In this document: positions 1 through 7,046 of the stretch, in pieces
Position numbering within the stretch: the first letter of the stretch is position 1
Layout: each line of letters opens with the position of its first letter
From: JAXLYX01 sp046351215
GTDB lineage: Bacteria; Myxococcota_A; Polyangia; Polyangiales; Houyiibacteriaceae
Reading direction: 5' to 3'
Assembly (NCBI GenBank): GCA_046351215.1
Contig: JAXLYX010000010.1
Location: forward strand, 124,001-188,000
Length of the DNA: 64,000 nt
The notes under the pieces: generated by a model
The model's database searches: none
What the model was told of the DNA's origin: nothing
What the model saw: the letters and a program-made list of their open reading frames with translations, nothing else
Made by a program: the position numbers and the translations under genes

Positions 1-550
1 CGACGTTCCACATCGCGCCACCGCTCGTGCGGACGTTCGGGGTGAGGACCTCGATGCCGTCCCGTGCGAGATCGTCCCAGCCGTGGACGCCCTTCGGATT
101 GCCCTGCCGCACGGCGAGGACGACGACGGAGCGGGTCACCATGCCGCCGTACGCGTTGCCGCGATGGAAGTCGTGGGTGATGAGGCCCGCCTCGGCGACC
201 TTCTGGATGTCCTGCTCGAGCGAGAGCGCCACGACGTCCGCGGGGAAGCCGCCAGCGACCGCGCGCGCCTGCGCGCCGCTGCCCTGGTACGACTCGCGCA
301 CCTCGACCTGTTGGCCTCCGTGCTCGGCGGCCCATTTGCGCCGGAACGCCTGGAGGATCTCCCCGTAGGCCTCGCGCGGCGTGGTGTACGCGGCGAGGGT
401 GAGGGTCACGGACCGCGGCGCGGCCTGGGCCGGCTGGGCCCCTCCGCCACCGCCGGCCGGCGGCTCCGATCGACCTCCGCACGCTGCGGCCCCGACGGCC
501 AGGAAGAGGGCGGAGAGAAGAAGAGCACGGAGCTCGGGAGAACGACCCAC
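1..550 (-). CDS. sbp: Sulfate/thiosulfate ABC transporter substrate-binding lipoprotein (5' part)
   Basis: Partial: the C-terminal half lies beyond the window edge. The protein binds sulfate or thiosulfate outside the inner membrane and delivers it to a CysTWA-type ABC importer. The visible 183 residues open with a signal peptide ending in GAAAC, so it is probably a lipoprotein. The family segments VTLTLAAYTTPREAYGEI, SYQGSGAQARAV, ADVVALSLEQDI, RQGNPKGVHGWDDL and TPNVRTSGGAMWN follow; the last two are hallmarks of sulfate-binding proteins. I chose the GTG at 550 because GGAGG lies about 7 bases upstream and the signal peptide follows at once. Two palindromes 130-200 bp upstream may regulate it. 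Transporter partner genes are not in view. Confidence 0.9.
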   Translation of the reverse strand, partial: MGRSPELRALLLSALFLAVGAAACGGRSEPPAGGGGGAQPAQAAPRSVTLTLAAYTTPREAYGEILQAFRRKWAAEHGGQQVEVRESYQGSGAQARAVAGGFPADVVALSLEQDIQKVAEAGLITHDFHRGNAYGGMVTRSVVVLAVRQGNPKGVHGWDDLARDGIEVLTPNVRTSGGAMWNV

Positions 551-650
551 GACGACACCTCCAGGGGGGAAAGGTGCGGGTCTCTCGACCCACGGCCGGG
601 CCCTGAGCAGGAGGCGTGCCAAGCATTATCGCATGGGTATTGGCGAGAAC

Positions 651-736
651 TTTTCGCCGAAACCGCCATTTCGGAGGCGTACCCATGACATGTCATGGCC
701 AGGATGACGCATGGCCGCGTTATTTCACGGCGAAAA
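651..736. repeat. Inverted repeat TTTTCGCCG / CGGCGAAAA
   Basis: A 9-bp perfect inverted repeat has arms at 651-659 and 728-736. It encloses the first palindrome (683-698) and abuts the second (737-754). The left arm also forms the odd palindrome TTTCGCCGAAA at 652-662. It lies in the region upstream of the sulfate-binding protein gene. Its function is unknown and it may simply be part of a compound operator. Confidence 0.4.
683..698. promoter_or_regulatory. Palindrome CCATGACATGTCATGG, candidate operator
   Basis: A perfect 16-bp palindrome with core TGACATGTCA, in the 256-bp gap between the zinc-ribbon protein stop (807) and the sulfate-binding protein start (550, reverse strand). The same 10-bp core recurs at 741-750, with centres 55 bp apart (about five helical turns). 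A regulator of sulfate uptake binding as two dimers is the simplest reading, but I do not recognise the motif and its owner is not in the window. Confidence 0.55.
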
Positions 737-754
737 CCCGTGACATGTCACGGG
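737..754. promoter_or_regulatory. Palindrome CCCGTGACATGTCACGGG, candidate operator
   Basis: A perfect 18-bp palindrome sharing the TGACATGTCA core with the copy at 683-698; the two differ only in flanking bases that keep the symmetry. Compensating changes on both arms argue for selection on dyad symmetry. It lies about 190 bp upstream of the sulfate-binding protein start. The gene on its other side ends at 807 and points toward it, so the downstream sbp-like gene is the likely target. Confidence 0.55.
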
Positions 755-806
755 GCGGCCGCCAACGGTGGATCTTCGGCCCCGAGTCGCGGCGCGCCCC
801 CTCGGT

Positions 807-1751
807 TCAGGCCCGCGAGAGCGAGCGTTCCGAGTGCCGGAGCGGTCGGGGCGGGCTCGCCGACCGCGCGACGAGGGTGACTCCGATCGGATCCCACGGC
901 ACCCCATCGAAGACCAGGAGGCTCGGACCGAGCTCGCGGTAGGAGGCCTCGGAGAGGAGCCCGAAGTCGACCTCGCGTGCCCCGTGGCGGATCGTGGCGA
1001 GCCCCTCGACCTCGACGAAGTCTCCGTCGCGGAGCTCGACGACGGTCCGGTCGGGAGGGAGGAGCCAGCGCCGCATGCGACCGAGCCAGCCGGGACGCGC
1101 GCTCAGCTCGAACGCATCCTCGTCGACGAGGGCGACCCCGGTCCCGTCCTCGATCAGGTAGCGGCCTCCCGCACGGTCGACCTCTGTCCGTTCCTCTCGA
1201 AAGGCCGCGGAGAGCGGGCTCCCGTAGGCGCCGAACGTGAGCCGGAAGAGGACGCCCGAGGCGAAGCGCGCGAGCTCCGACTTCCATGGAGGGACGGCGC
1301 CTTCGACCGCGCGCGCCTCGCGGGCCGCGAGCGGGCTCCCATCGGGTGCCGAGACGCCCTCCAGGAGCCGGACGCGGCCACGCACTCGGGCTCGGAAGGT
1401 CGCATGGGGATCGAGCTCGACGATCGGAGTGATCGGCATGTTCCTCCGGCGGGCTCGCCAATCGCGGATCACCTCCGGGAGAGTCACGACGAGCCCGATC
1501 GTCGCGAGGAGGCCCCGGAAGACGAACCTGGGAAGCTCGAGATGCGCGTTCCCGAACCGGTGGAGGAGGACGAACACCGCGAGCAGGAGGAGCAGGGCGA
1601 GACCCGGGCGGCGAGCCGGGCTCGACGTCATGCGCCCGAGCGCCTCGAAGCCGTTCTCGTCCCGCGTGCGTCCACCGCAGTCGATGCAGCCGCCGCCCGC
1701 GAGCCCGCGCGCGCCGCAGCGCTCGCACGTGAAGATCGTTCCCTGTCGCAT
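807..1751 (-). CDS. Zinc-ribbon membrane protein, GIDE/NfeD-like architecture
   Basis: 314 residues. A zinc ribbon comes first (CxxC at residues 9-12 and 22-25), then two transmembrane segments at about 49-66 and 78-95, then a roughly 200-residue soluble beta-rich domain. The layout resembles GIDE-type membrane proteins, in which the soluble part contains statements such as YLIEDGTGVALVD, but the assignment is by resemblance only. The start has a good ribosome site (GAGGTG, 7 bases upstream). It begins 9 bp after the stop of the preceding reverse-strand gene, so the two probably form an operon. Substrate and role are unknown. Confidence 0.75.
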   Translation of the reverse strand: MRQGTIFTCERCGARGLAGGGCIDCGGRTRDENGFEALGRMTSSPARRPGLALLLLLAVFVLLHRFGNAHLELPRFVFRGLLATIGLVVTLPEVIRDWRARRRNMPITPIVELDPHATFRARVRGRVRLLEGVSAPDGSPLAAREARAVEGAVPPWKSELARFASGVLFRLTFGAYGSPLSAAFREERTEVDRAGGRYLIEDGTGVALVDEDAFELSARPGWLGRMRRWLLPPDRTVVELRDGDFVEVEGLATIRHGAREVDFGLLSEASYRELGPSLLVFDGVPWDPIGVTLVARSASPPRPLRHSERSLSRA

Positions 1752-1760
1752 GGCCGCACC

Positions 1761-2552
1761 TCAGGGACGAACGACCAGGGCTCGGCGGCCGTGCTCGAGC
1801 TGGGCGGCGCGCTCCTCGGCCCTCTCCTTCTTCGCGGCGAAGGCCTCGGGGTCCCGGCTGCGCTCGCGTCGCTCGAAGTCGACGGCGTGGTGGAAGACGA
1901 GGTCGTCCGCGTAGCGGCGTTCGAAGGCCGCGCCGCGATCGCGGCCGAGGAGGACGGCGTCCATGCCGGCCGTGCGCGAAGCATCGACGTGCGCGAGGAG
2001 GTGCGTGACCTCGGCCGGCGGCGTCTGGGCGAGGAAGAGCTCGAAGGCCGCGAGTCCGTCGCGGTATCCGAGGTGCTCTTCCGCTTCGCGGCGGGCCTCC
2101 GGCGAGCCCGAGCGCCCTTCGAGCCCGGCGATGAAGCCGCGGTAGCGGTCGTGGTGGTAGATCTGGTTCTCGCGCTCGCCGCGCTCGATGTCGTAGGCGG
2201 CCCCTTCGCGCAGGTACTCGAAGAGCACGGTGGCCTGCGACATCATGGCGAGACCGTGTCCGAGGGCTGGCGCGACGAGTCCGACGGCCTTCTCCGTCAA
2301 CGTATCGTCCACGACCGCGCTCGCCACCGCCTCGAGCGGATCGAACGGCTCCATCGGCCGCGGCCTCCGCGTCGCCGACACTTCCTCCGGCGTGTGCAGC
2401 CTGGCCCGCACGTGCTCGTCGAGCGTCGGATGTCGACGCGCGTCGTGCGGCTCGTCGGAGTCGCCGGCGTGCTCCGGTCCCTCGGAGGAGACGGGCTCGT
2501 GGTCTACGGGGTAGTGCTGCGGATTCGGACGGGAGGAAATCGGCTCGGGCAT
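1761..2552 (-). CDS. Hypothetical protein, alpha-helical, polar N-terminus
   Basis: 263 residues with no domain I recognise. The first 70 residues are rich in Pro, Glu, His and Asp and look disordered. Residues 75-110 include a moderately hydrophobic stretch (AVGLVAPALGHGLAM), and the rest is charged and helical. The ATG at 2552 is preceded by AGGAG at 6-7 bases; the open frame continues upstream into the insertion element, but that extension lacks coding character. It lies upstream of the zinc-ribbon protein gene in a likely operon. The IS element begins only about 85 bp upstream of its start and may have altered its promoter. Confidence 0.65.
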   Translation of the reverse strand: MPEPISSRPNPQHYPVDHEPVSSEGPEHAGDSDEPHDARRHPTLDEHVRARLHTPEEVSATRRPRPMEPFDPLEAVASAVVDDTLTEKAVGLVAPALGHGLAMMSQATVLFEYLREGAAYDIERGERENQIYHHDRYRGFIAGLEGRSGSPEARREAEEHLGYRDGLAAFELFLAQTPPAEVTHLLAHVDASRTAGMDAVLLGRDRGAAFERRYADDLVFHHAVDFERRERSRDPEAFAAKKERAEERAAQLEHGRRALVVRP

Positions 2553-2635
2553 CGGATGGTTCTCCTGATGCCGCGTGTTCGGCCTAACGCGCGCCGAGTT
2601 GCGCTCGAACGGACGTCGCGAGATGTCCTCCCCCT

Positions 2636-2656
2636 GCGTCAGGATAGTTGCCGCCT
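2636..2656 (+). repeat. IS left terminal inverted repeat
   Basis: The 21-bp arm begins GCGTCAGGATAGTTG and ends CCGCCT. It pairs with the complement of 4378-4398 with mismatches at positions 7 and 10 only. It lies 40 bp before the orfA start codon. Confidence 0.8.
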
Positions 2657-2696
2657 CACCTGAGACGAATCGAAGGGGGCTCGAAGGCAGCGAACG

Positions 2697-3227
2697 ATGG
2701 CGGACTACAGCGAGGCATTTCGGGACCGGATGGTCCAGCGGATGACGGGCGATCGAGGGCTGACGGCGACGGCGCTCGCGAAGGAAGTGGGGGTTCCTCA
2801 GCCGACCCTGTCGCGCTGGCTGCGAGACGCGGCTACGGTTGCGGAAGTGGCGAAGAAGAAGAGCAGCAAGAAGGCGAAGGGCCCGGCGAGCGCTGCGTCT
2901 CGGCGACCGTCGGAGGTCGGGGCCGAAGACAAGGTTCGGCTCGTACGCGAGGCTTCGTCGCTGAACGAGGCGGAACTGGGCGCGTTCCTCCGCCGTGAGG
3001 GGCTCCATGAGGAGGACCTCGCGCGGTTTCGGGAAGAGGTGTGGAGCGCGGCTCTGACGAGCCTGTCTCCTCCGAAAAGGCCCCGAGCGAGCGAGGAGCA
3101 GAAGCGCATCAAGGAGCTCGAGCGGGACCTCAAGCGGAGTCAGGCGGCCCTCGCCGAGACCGCGGCGCTCCTGGTGCTGCGAAAAAAAGCGGTCGCCCTC
3201 TGGGGGGAAGAGGGCGAAGACACGTGA
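2697..3227 (+). CDS. IS3-family transposase OrfA (helix-turn-helix subunit)
   Basis: 176 residues. The N-terminal half holds a helix-turn-helix (about residues 22-45, with ALAKEVGVPQPTLSRWL) that recognises the terminal repeats. A Lys/Ala-rich linker follows, then a C-terminal leucine-zipper coiled coil (about 131-164). OrfA and the OrfAB fusion of IS3 elements bind the ends and regulate transposition. The stop TGA overlaps the GTG that could start orfB (GTGA at 3224-3227). Just before the stop lies the A-AAA-AAA slippery run at 3182-3188, read in frame 0 as Lys-Lys, so part of the translation should shift to orfB. Confidence 0.88.
   Translation: MADYSEAFRDRMVQRMTGDRGLTATALAKEVGVPQPTLSRWLRDAATVAEVAKKKSSKKAKGPASAASRRPSEVGAEDKVRLVREASSLNEAELGAFLRREGLHEEDLARFREEVWSAALTSLSPPKRPRASEEQKRIKELERDLKRSQAALAETAALLVLRKKAVALWGEEGEDT
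3182..3217 (+). promoter_or_regulatory. Programmed -1 frameshift signal (A7 heptamer plus hairpin)
   Basis: Seven adenines (3182-3188) lie in the A-AAA-AAA phase relative to orfA, the canonical -1 slippery heptamer. After a 4-nt spacer, TCGCCCTC (3193-3200) and GAGGGCGA (3210-3217) form a perfect 8-bp stem with a 9-nt G-rich loop. OrfB is in the -1 frame relative to orfA, so slippage here would make the OrfAB transposase. This is established for the IS3 family; the site here is directly visible. Confidence 0.85.
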
Positions 3228-4372
3228 CCCTGGACCGCGTCGAGGCTCTCTCCCTCCTCGACGAGGCGACGAAGAACGGATGCCGGCTCGTACCGGCGTG
3301 CCGCGAGCTCGGCCTGCATCCGCGCACGGTGCAGCGCTGGCGCGGGCTCGGTGCCGAGGTCGAAGACCGTCGCCGCGGCCCGAGCCGGCCCCCGTCGCAT
3401 CAGCTCACGGCCGAGGAGCGCCGCGAGGTCCTCGAGGTGGCGACGTCGGTCGAGTTCCGCAACGTCTCCCCGAAGCAAATCGTGCCGAGGCTCGCTGACC
3501 GCGGCGTCTATCTGGCGTCGGAGTCGACGTTCTATCGGTTGCTCCACGTCGAGGGCCTGATGGCTCATCGCTCTGCAAGCCGACCGCGAACCGTCGTGCG
3601 CCCCGAGGAGCTCGTGGCCACGGGACCGAACCGCGTGTGGAGCTGGGACATAACCTACATTCCGTCGCCGGTGCGAGGGAAGTTCTACTACCTCTACCTC
3701 TTCCTCGACGTGTGGAGCCGCCGCATCATGAAGGCCGTCGTGCTCGAGGAAGAGAGCGCCGAGCACGCCGCGCGGTTGCTGCACCAAGCATGCGAGGAGC
3801 ACGGAATCCTTCCCGGGACGCTGTTCGTCCACTCCGACAACGGCGGCCCGATGAAGGGCGCGACCATGCTCGCGACGATGCAGAACCTAGGCATCGTCCA
3901 CTCGTTCAGCCGCCCGAGCGTGAGCAACGACAACCCGTACTCGGAGTCCTTGTTCCGGACCCTGAAGTACGGCCCCTCCTACCCGCGAAAGCCGTTCGCC
4001 AGCCTCGACGCGGCCTGGGCCTGGGTCGAGCGCTTCGTCGACTGGTACAACCACCGCCACCTGCACAGCGCCATCGGCTTCGTGACGCCCGACGACCGGC
4101 ATCACGGTCGCGATGTCCCGAAGCTCCTCGCGCGGCGTGACGTCTACGAGGCCGCGCGTGCACGGCATCCGCGCCGGTGGGCTCGCTCCTCCCGTCGCTG
4201 GGATGCGCCCGCCACTGTGGCGCTCAACCCCATCCTCGAGTCGACCCGAGCTCGGGCGACGTCGGAGCTCCGCATCGGAGCTTCGTCGTCGACGAGCATG
4301 GTGCCGACGAACACTTCGCGCCGCCCGACCGGACGGCATCGGCACCACGCCGACGAAGCGACTGCTGCGTGA
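3224..4372 (+). CDS. IS3-family transposase OrfB (DDE integrase domain)
   Basis: 382 residues if started at the GTG at 3224, but more likely made as the C-terminal part of an OrfAB fusion by -1 frameshifting at 3182-3188. A second helix-turn-helix (GCRLVPACRELGLHPRTVQRW) precedes the rve catalytic core. The DDE triad is visible as WSWDITYIPS, FVHSDNGGPMKG and DNPYSESLFRTLKYGPSYP. The C-terminal part (FVDWYNHRHLHSAIGFVTP and onward) is complete, ending in a basic tail. Nothing is truncated or broken, so the element could be active. Confidence 0.9.
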   Translation: MTLDRVEALSLLDEATKNGCRLVPACRELGLHPRTVQRWRGLGAEVEDRRRGPSRPPSHQLTAEERREVLEVATSVEFRNVSPKQIVPRLADRGVYLASESTFYRLLHVEGLMAHRSASRPRTVVRPEELVATGPNRVWSWDITYIPSPVRGKFYYLYLFLDVWSRRIMKAVVLEEESAEHAARLLHQACEEHGILPGTLFVHSDNGGPMKGATMLATMQNLGIVHSFSRPSVSNDNPYSESLFRTLKYGPSYPRKPFASLDAAWAWVERFVDWYNHRHLHSAIGFVTPDDRHHGRDVPKLLARRDVYEAARARHPRRWARSSRRWDAPATVALNPILESTRARATSELRIGASSSTSMVPTNTSRRPTGRHRHHADEATAA

Positions 4373-4377
4373 ACATC

Positions 4378-4398
4378 AGGCGGCAACTCTCTTGACGC
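4378..4398 (-). repeat. IS right terminal inverted repeat
   Basis: The partner of 2636-2656. Read on the reverse strand it starts GCGTCAAGAGAGTTG, and the inner ends match exactly. It lies 5 bp after the orfB stop. Downstream, 4415-4422 and 4451-4458 form a separate 8-bp inverted repeat (TACGGTTC/GAACCGTA) before the flippase gene. Confidence 0.8.
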
Positions 4399-4500
4399 TC
4401 ACCGTCCTCGACGTTACGGTTCCGTGAAAGTGCGCGACATGCCTGGTCGCGAACCGTACGCATCGTCAGGGTAGGAAGCGGACCCGACGCCTCATCGCCC

Positions 4501-5817
4501 ATGCGCCCCGCCCAACACGACCTTCGACGCGGCTTCCGCGCGCTCGGAGCGGCCACCACCCTCGTCCGGATCGTGGACGTCGTGGCGGTCTTCGTGGTCT
4601 TGCGCATCCTACCGAACGACGCGATCGGCGAAGCCTCCGTGGCCTGGACGCTCGCGACCCTGCTCGAGGCCTGGAACGGTGCGGGCATCGGTCCGGCGCT
4701 CGTCCAGGCGCGGCGAGTGACGCGCGCCGACCTCGACTCCGCGTTCACGGCCGCGTCGCTCGCGGGCCTCGTGCTCTTCGGCGTCGCCGCCCTCCTCGGA
4801 CCGATCGCGGCGCGGGCCTATGGGGATCCGAGGCTCGTCGTCTACCTGCCCGTCACGGGGACGAAGCTCCTCGCGCTCGGTCTCGCAGCCGTGCCTCTCG
4901 CGCGCCTCCAGCGCGCCCTCCGCTTCGAGGTCGTCGCGTCGCTGCAGGTGATCGCGACGCTCGTCTCGGCGATCGTCCGCGTCTCCGTCGCCCTCGCCGG
5001 CGGAGGCGCATTCGCCATCGTCCTCGCCCACGCATCGCACGGGATCGCGACGATGGTGGGCGTCTTCGTCCTCGCGCCGTTCCGTCCTCGGCTCCGACTC
5101 GAAGCGACGAGGCTGTGGCCGCTCTTCGCCTTCGGTGCGGCGACCTCGCTCCACGACACCGTCTACCAAGCCTACCGGAACGTCGACTTCCTCCTCGTCG
5201 GTCGTCTGCTCGGCCTCTCGGCGCTCGGCGTCTACCGGGTGATCTTCGACGTCGCGATGGAGCCCCTGATGGCGATCTCCGACGTGCTCACACGCACGGG
5301 CGCTCGTGTCTACTGCCGCCTCGTCGGGGATCCGCCTCGCCTCGCCGAGGCCGTCCGCTACACCTTCCGCACCCTCCTGCGGCTCCTCGGCCCGGTCGCG
5401 CTGCTGCTCATCCTCGCGCTCGGGGCCGTCCTCGACCTGCTCGGAGGTGATCGCTTCGACGAGGCGCTTCCCGCAGGCCGTCTGCTCGTCGTGGCGGCCT
5501 TCGTCCGTGCCCTCTTCCAGCTCGTGCCCGCGGTCTTCACGTCCGTGGGTCGTCCCGGGCTGTCGGTCGTGGCCGCCACCACGCTCCTCGTCTTGCTGTC
5601 GCTGGGCATCGGTGTCCCTCTCGCGCTCGTCGGCGAGCGCGCAGGCCTCCTCCCCGTGGCCCTCGCCTGGCTCGTCGCCCCCCTCGTCGTCGGTCTGGCG
5701 ACGCTTCGACCCCTCAGGGATCTCGGTGCGATCGCGAGCGACGCATCCACGCCGCCCCCGCATCCCTCCTCGACCGGACATCCCGAGCTCGATCCCGCCT
5801 CGGAGCCCTCTCCATGA
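4501..5817 (+). CDS. Polysaccharide flippase (Wzx/MVF-type multipass membrane protein)
   Basis: 438 residues with about 12 transmembrane helices. It belongs to the polysaccharide-biosynthesis exporter superfamily, which flips undecaprenyl-linked oligosaccharides across the inner membrane. Supporting segments are the N-terminal LVRIVDVVAVFVVLRILPND, the ALVQARRVTRADLDSAF loop (near-invariant in this family) and the NVDFLLVGRLLGLSALGVY helix. The C-terminal 35 residues are a polar Ser/Pro tail. Its stop overlaps the start of the glycosyltransferase by 4 bp (ATGA, 5814-5817), implying coupled translation. No polymerase or ligase is nearby, so this is an isolated remnant or satellite of a larger export locus. 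Confidence 0.85.
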   Translation: MRPAQHDLRRGFRALGAATTLVRIVDVVAVFVVLRILPNDAIGEASVAWTLATLLEAWNGAGIGPALVQARRVTRADLDSAFTAASLAGLVLFGVAALLGPIAARAYGDPRLVVYLPVTGTKLLALGLAAVPLARLQRALRFEVVASLQVIATLVSAIVRVSVALAGGGAFAIVLAHASHGIATMVGVFVLAPFRPRLRLEATRLWPLFAFGAATSLHDTVYQAYRNVDFLLVGRLLGLSALGVYRVIFDVAMEPLMAISDVLTRTGARVYCRLVGDPPRLAEAVRYTFRTLLRLLGPVALLLILALGAVLDLLGGDRFDEALPAGRLLVVAAFVRALFQLVPAVFTSVGRPGLSVVAATTLLVLLSLGIGVPLALVGERAGLLPVALAWLVAPLVVGLATLRPLRDLGAIASDASTPPPHPSSTGHPELDPASEPSP

Positions 5818-7046
5818 TCTCCTTGGACTCGCAATCGCTTCGACTCTTCTTCCTCGCCAAGCGCCACTACACGAACCGCGATCTCCTCCACGATCGGTTC
5901 GGTCGCCTCTATCACCTGCCGCGCGCCCTCGCGAATCGAGGCGTGAGGACGACCGTGGCGGCGCTCGACTTCCGCTCGCTCTCCCCACGCATCGAGGTGG
6001 AGGACAACCTCGTCCTCCGTTCCCTGCCCTACTTCCGTCTGAACGCCCCCATCGTCGGCGCGCGTCTCCTCGCCATGGCGAAGGAGCAGCGTCCGGACGT
6101 CGTGATGGCGAGCGGCGACATCCAGATCGGCTACTACGGCCACCTGCTCGCGCGCGCCCTCGGCGTCCCCTTCGTCTTCGACGTCTACGACCACTACCCT
6201 TCGTTCGGCTCGAACCGCTGGCCGGGCGCCGATCGGGCCTTCCGCTCCGTCGCGCGCGAGGCCGACCTCGTCGTCACGGCGAGCCGGACCCTCGCCGCGT
6301 ACCTCGCCGAGGATGCGAGGGCGACCCTCGTCGTCGAGAACGGCGTCGACCCGATGGTCTTCCATCCGCTGGACCGAGCCACGGCGCGCGCGTCGCTCGG
6401 CCTCGCGAGGAGCGCACGCTACGCAGGCTACTTCGGCACGATCGAGGATCGGCTGGGCGTCGACGCGCTCGTCGCCTCCGTGGAGAAGGTCCGGGCCCGG
6501 AGCGCCCCGGACCTCGAGCTCCTGCTCGCCGGCACGAACAACGCGCGACCCGCGCAGCTCGATCGTCCCTTCGTCCGCTACTTCGGCATGCGACCCCAGG
6601 GGCAGGTCCCGGGGCTCGTGGCCGCCTGCGACGTGCTGGTCGTGCCGTACCCGAACCATCCGCAGAACGACTTCAGCTGCGCCTGCAAGCTCGCGGAGTA
6701 CATGGCCTGTGCGCGGCCCATCGCGGCCACCGACGTCGGGGAGGCGCGGAGGATGCTCCGCTCGACCGACGTCCCCCTCGCCCGCCCGGGAGACATCGAC
6801 GACCTCGCTTCGCGGATCGAGGAGCAGCTCTCCACCCCGCGGCTCGCCGAGCTGCCGACCGAGCTCACCTGGCATTCGCTCGGCGACAAGCTGCACGGGG
6901 GCCTGACGGAGGTCGTGCGGTCGGCCCGGAATCGTCGGCTCGGAGGCTCGGCGAGCGGCGAACGTGCGAGGGGCGAGCGGGCCCCGATGGCGGGCCTCGG
7001 AGGGACGACCGCGACGTTCGTCCCCGGTCGCCCGCGTCCCGTCTGA
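5814..7046 (+). CDS. GT4-family glycosyltransferase
   Basis: 410 residues with the GT-B fold. The N-terminal Rossmann half holds acceptor-side residues and segments such as PFVFDVYDHYP. The C-terminal half holds the donor-site motif ENGVDPMVFHP and the E-x7-E-like KLAEYMACARPIAATDVGE. It probably transfers a sugar from a nucleotide sugar to a lipid-linked oligosaccharide in the cytoplasm, which the adjacent flippase would then export. The start overlaps the flippase stop. The last 45 residues are basic and low in complexity. It ends head-on against the BASS-family gene with no spacer (the two TGA stops form TGATCA at 7044-7049). The exact sugar cannot be told from sequence. Confidence 0.88.
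   Translation: MISLDSQSLRLFFLAKRHYTNRDLLHDRFGRLYHLPRALANRGVRTTVAALDFRSLSPRIEVEDNLVLRSLPYFRLNAPIVGARLLAMAKEQRPDVVMASGDIQIGYYGHLLARALGVPFVFDVYDHYPSFGSNRWPGADRAFRSVAREADLVVTASRTLAAYLAEDARATLVVENGVDPMVFHPLDRATARASLGLARSARYAGYFGTIEDRLGVDALVASVEKVRARSAPDLELLLAGTNNARPAQLDRPFVRYFGMRPQGQVPGLVAACDVLVVPYPNHPQNDFSCACKLAEYMACARPIAATDVGEARRMLRSTDVPLARPGDIDDLASRIEEQLSTPRLAELPTELTWHSLGDKLHGGLTEVVRSARNRRLGGSASGERARGERAPMAGLGGTTATFVPGRPRPV

Larger units (their letters stand above)
2635..4401 (+). mobile_element. IS3-family insertion sequence, apparently intact
   Basis: The element has imperfect terminal inverted repeats (2636-2656 and 4378-4398, 19 of 21 positions identical), two overlapping transposase frames (orfA 2697-3227, orfB 3224-4372), and a -1 frameshift signal between them. 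The DDE residues are present. The outermost bases are uncertain: IS3 ends usually read TG...CA, which would place the right end at 4401 and the left at 2635. I see no clear 3-5 bp target duplication. Base composition matches the host, so it is not a recent import from a low-GC source. It sits between a hypothetical gene and the polysaccharide gene pair. Confidence 0.85.

Noticed and set aside
4402..4500. A target-site duplication for the IS element
   Set aside because: Bases flanking 2635 (TCCTCCCC) and 4401 (CCGTCCTC) do not give a convincing 3-5 bp direct repeat at any plausible end position.
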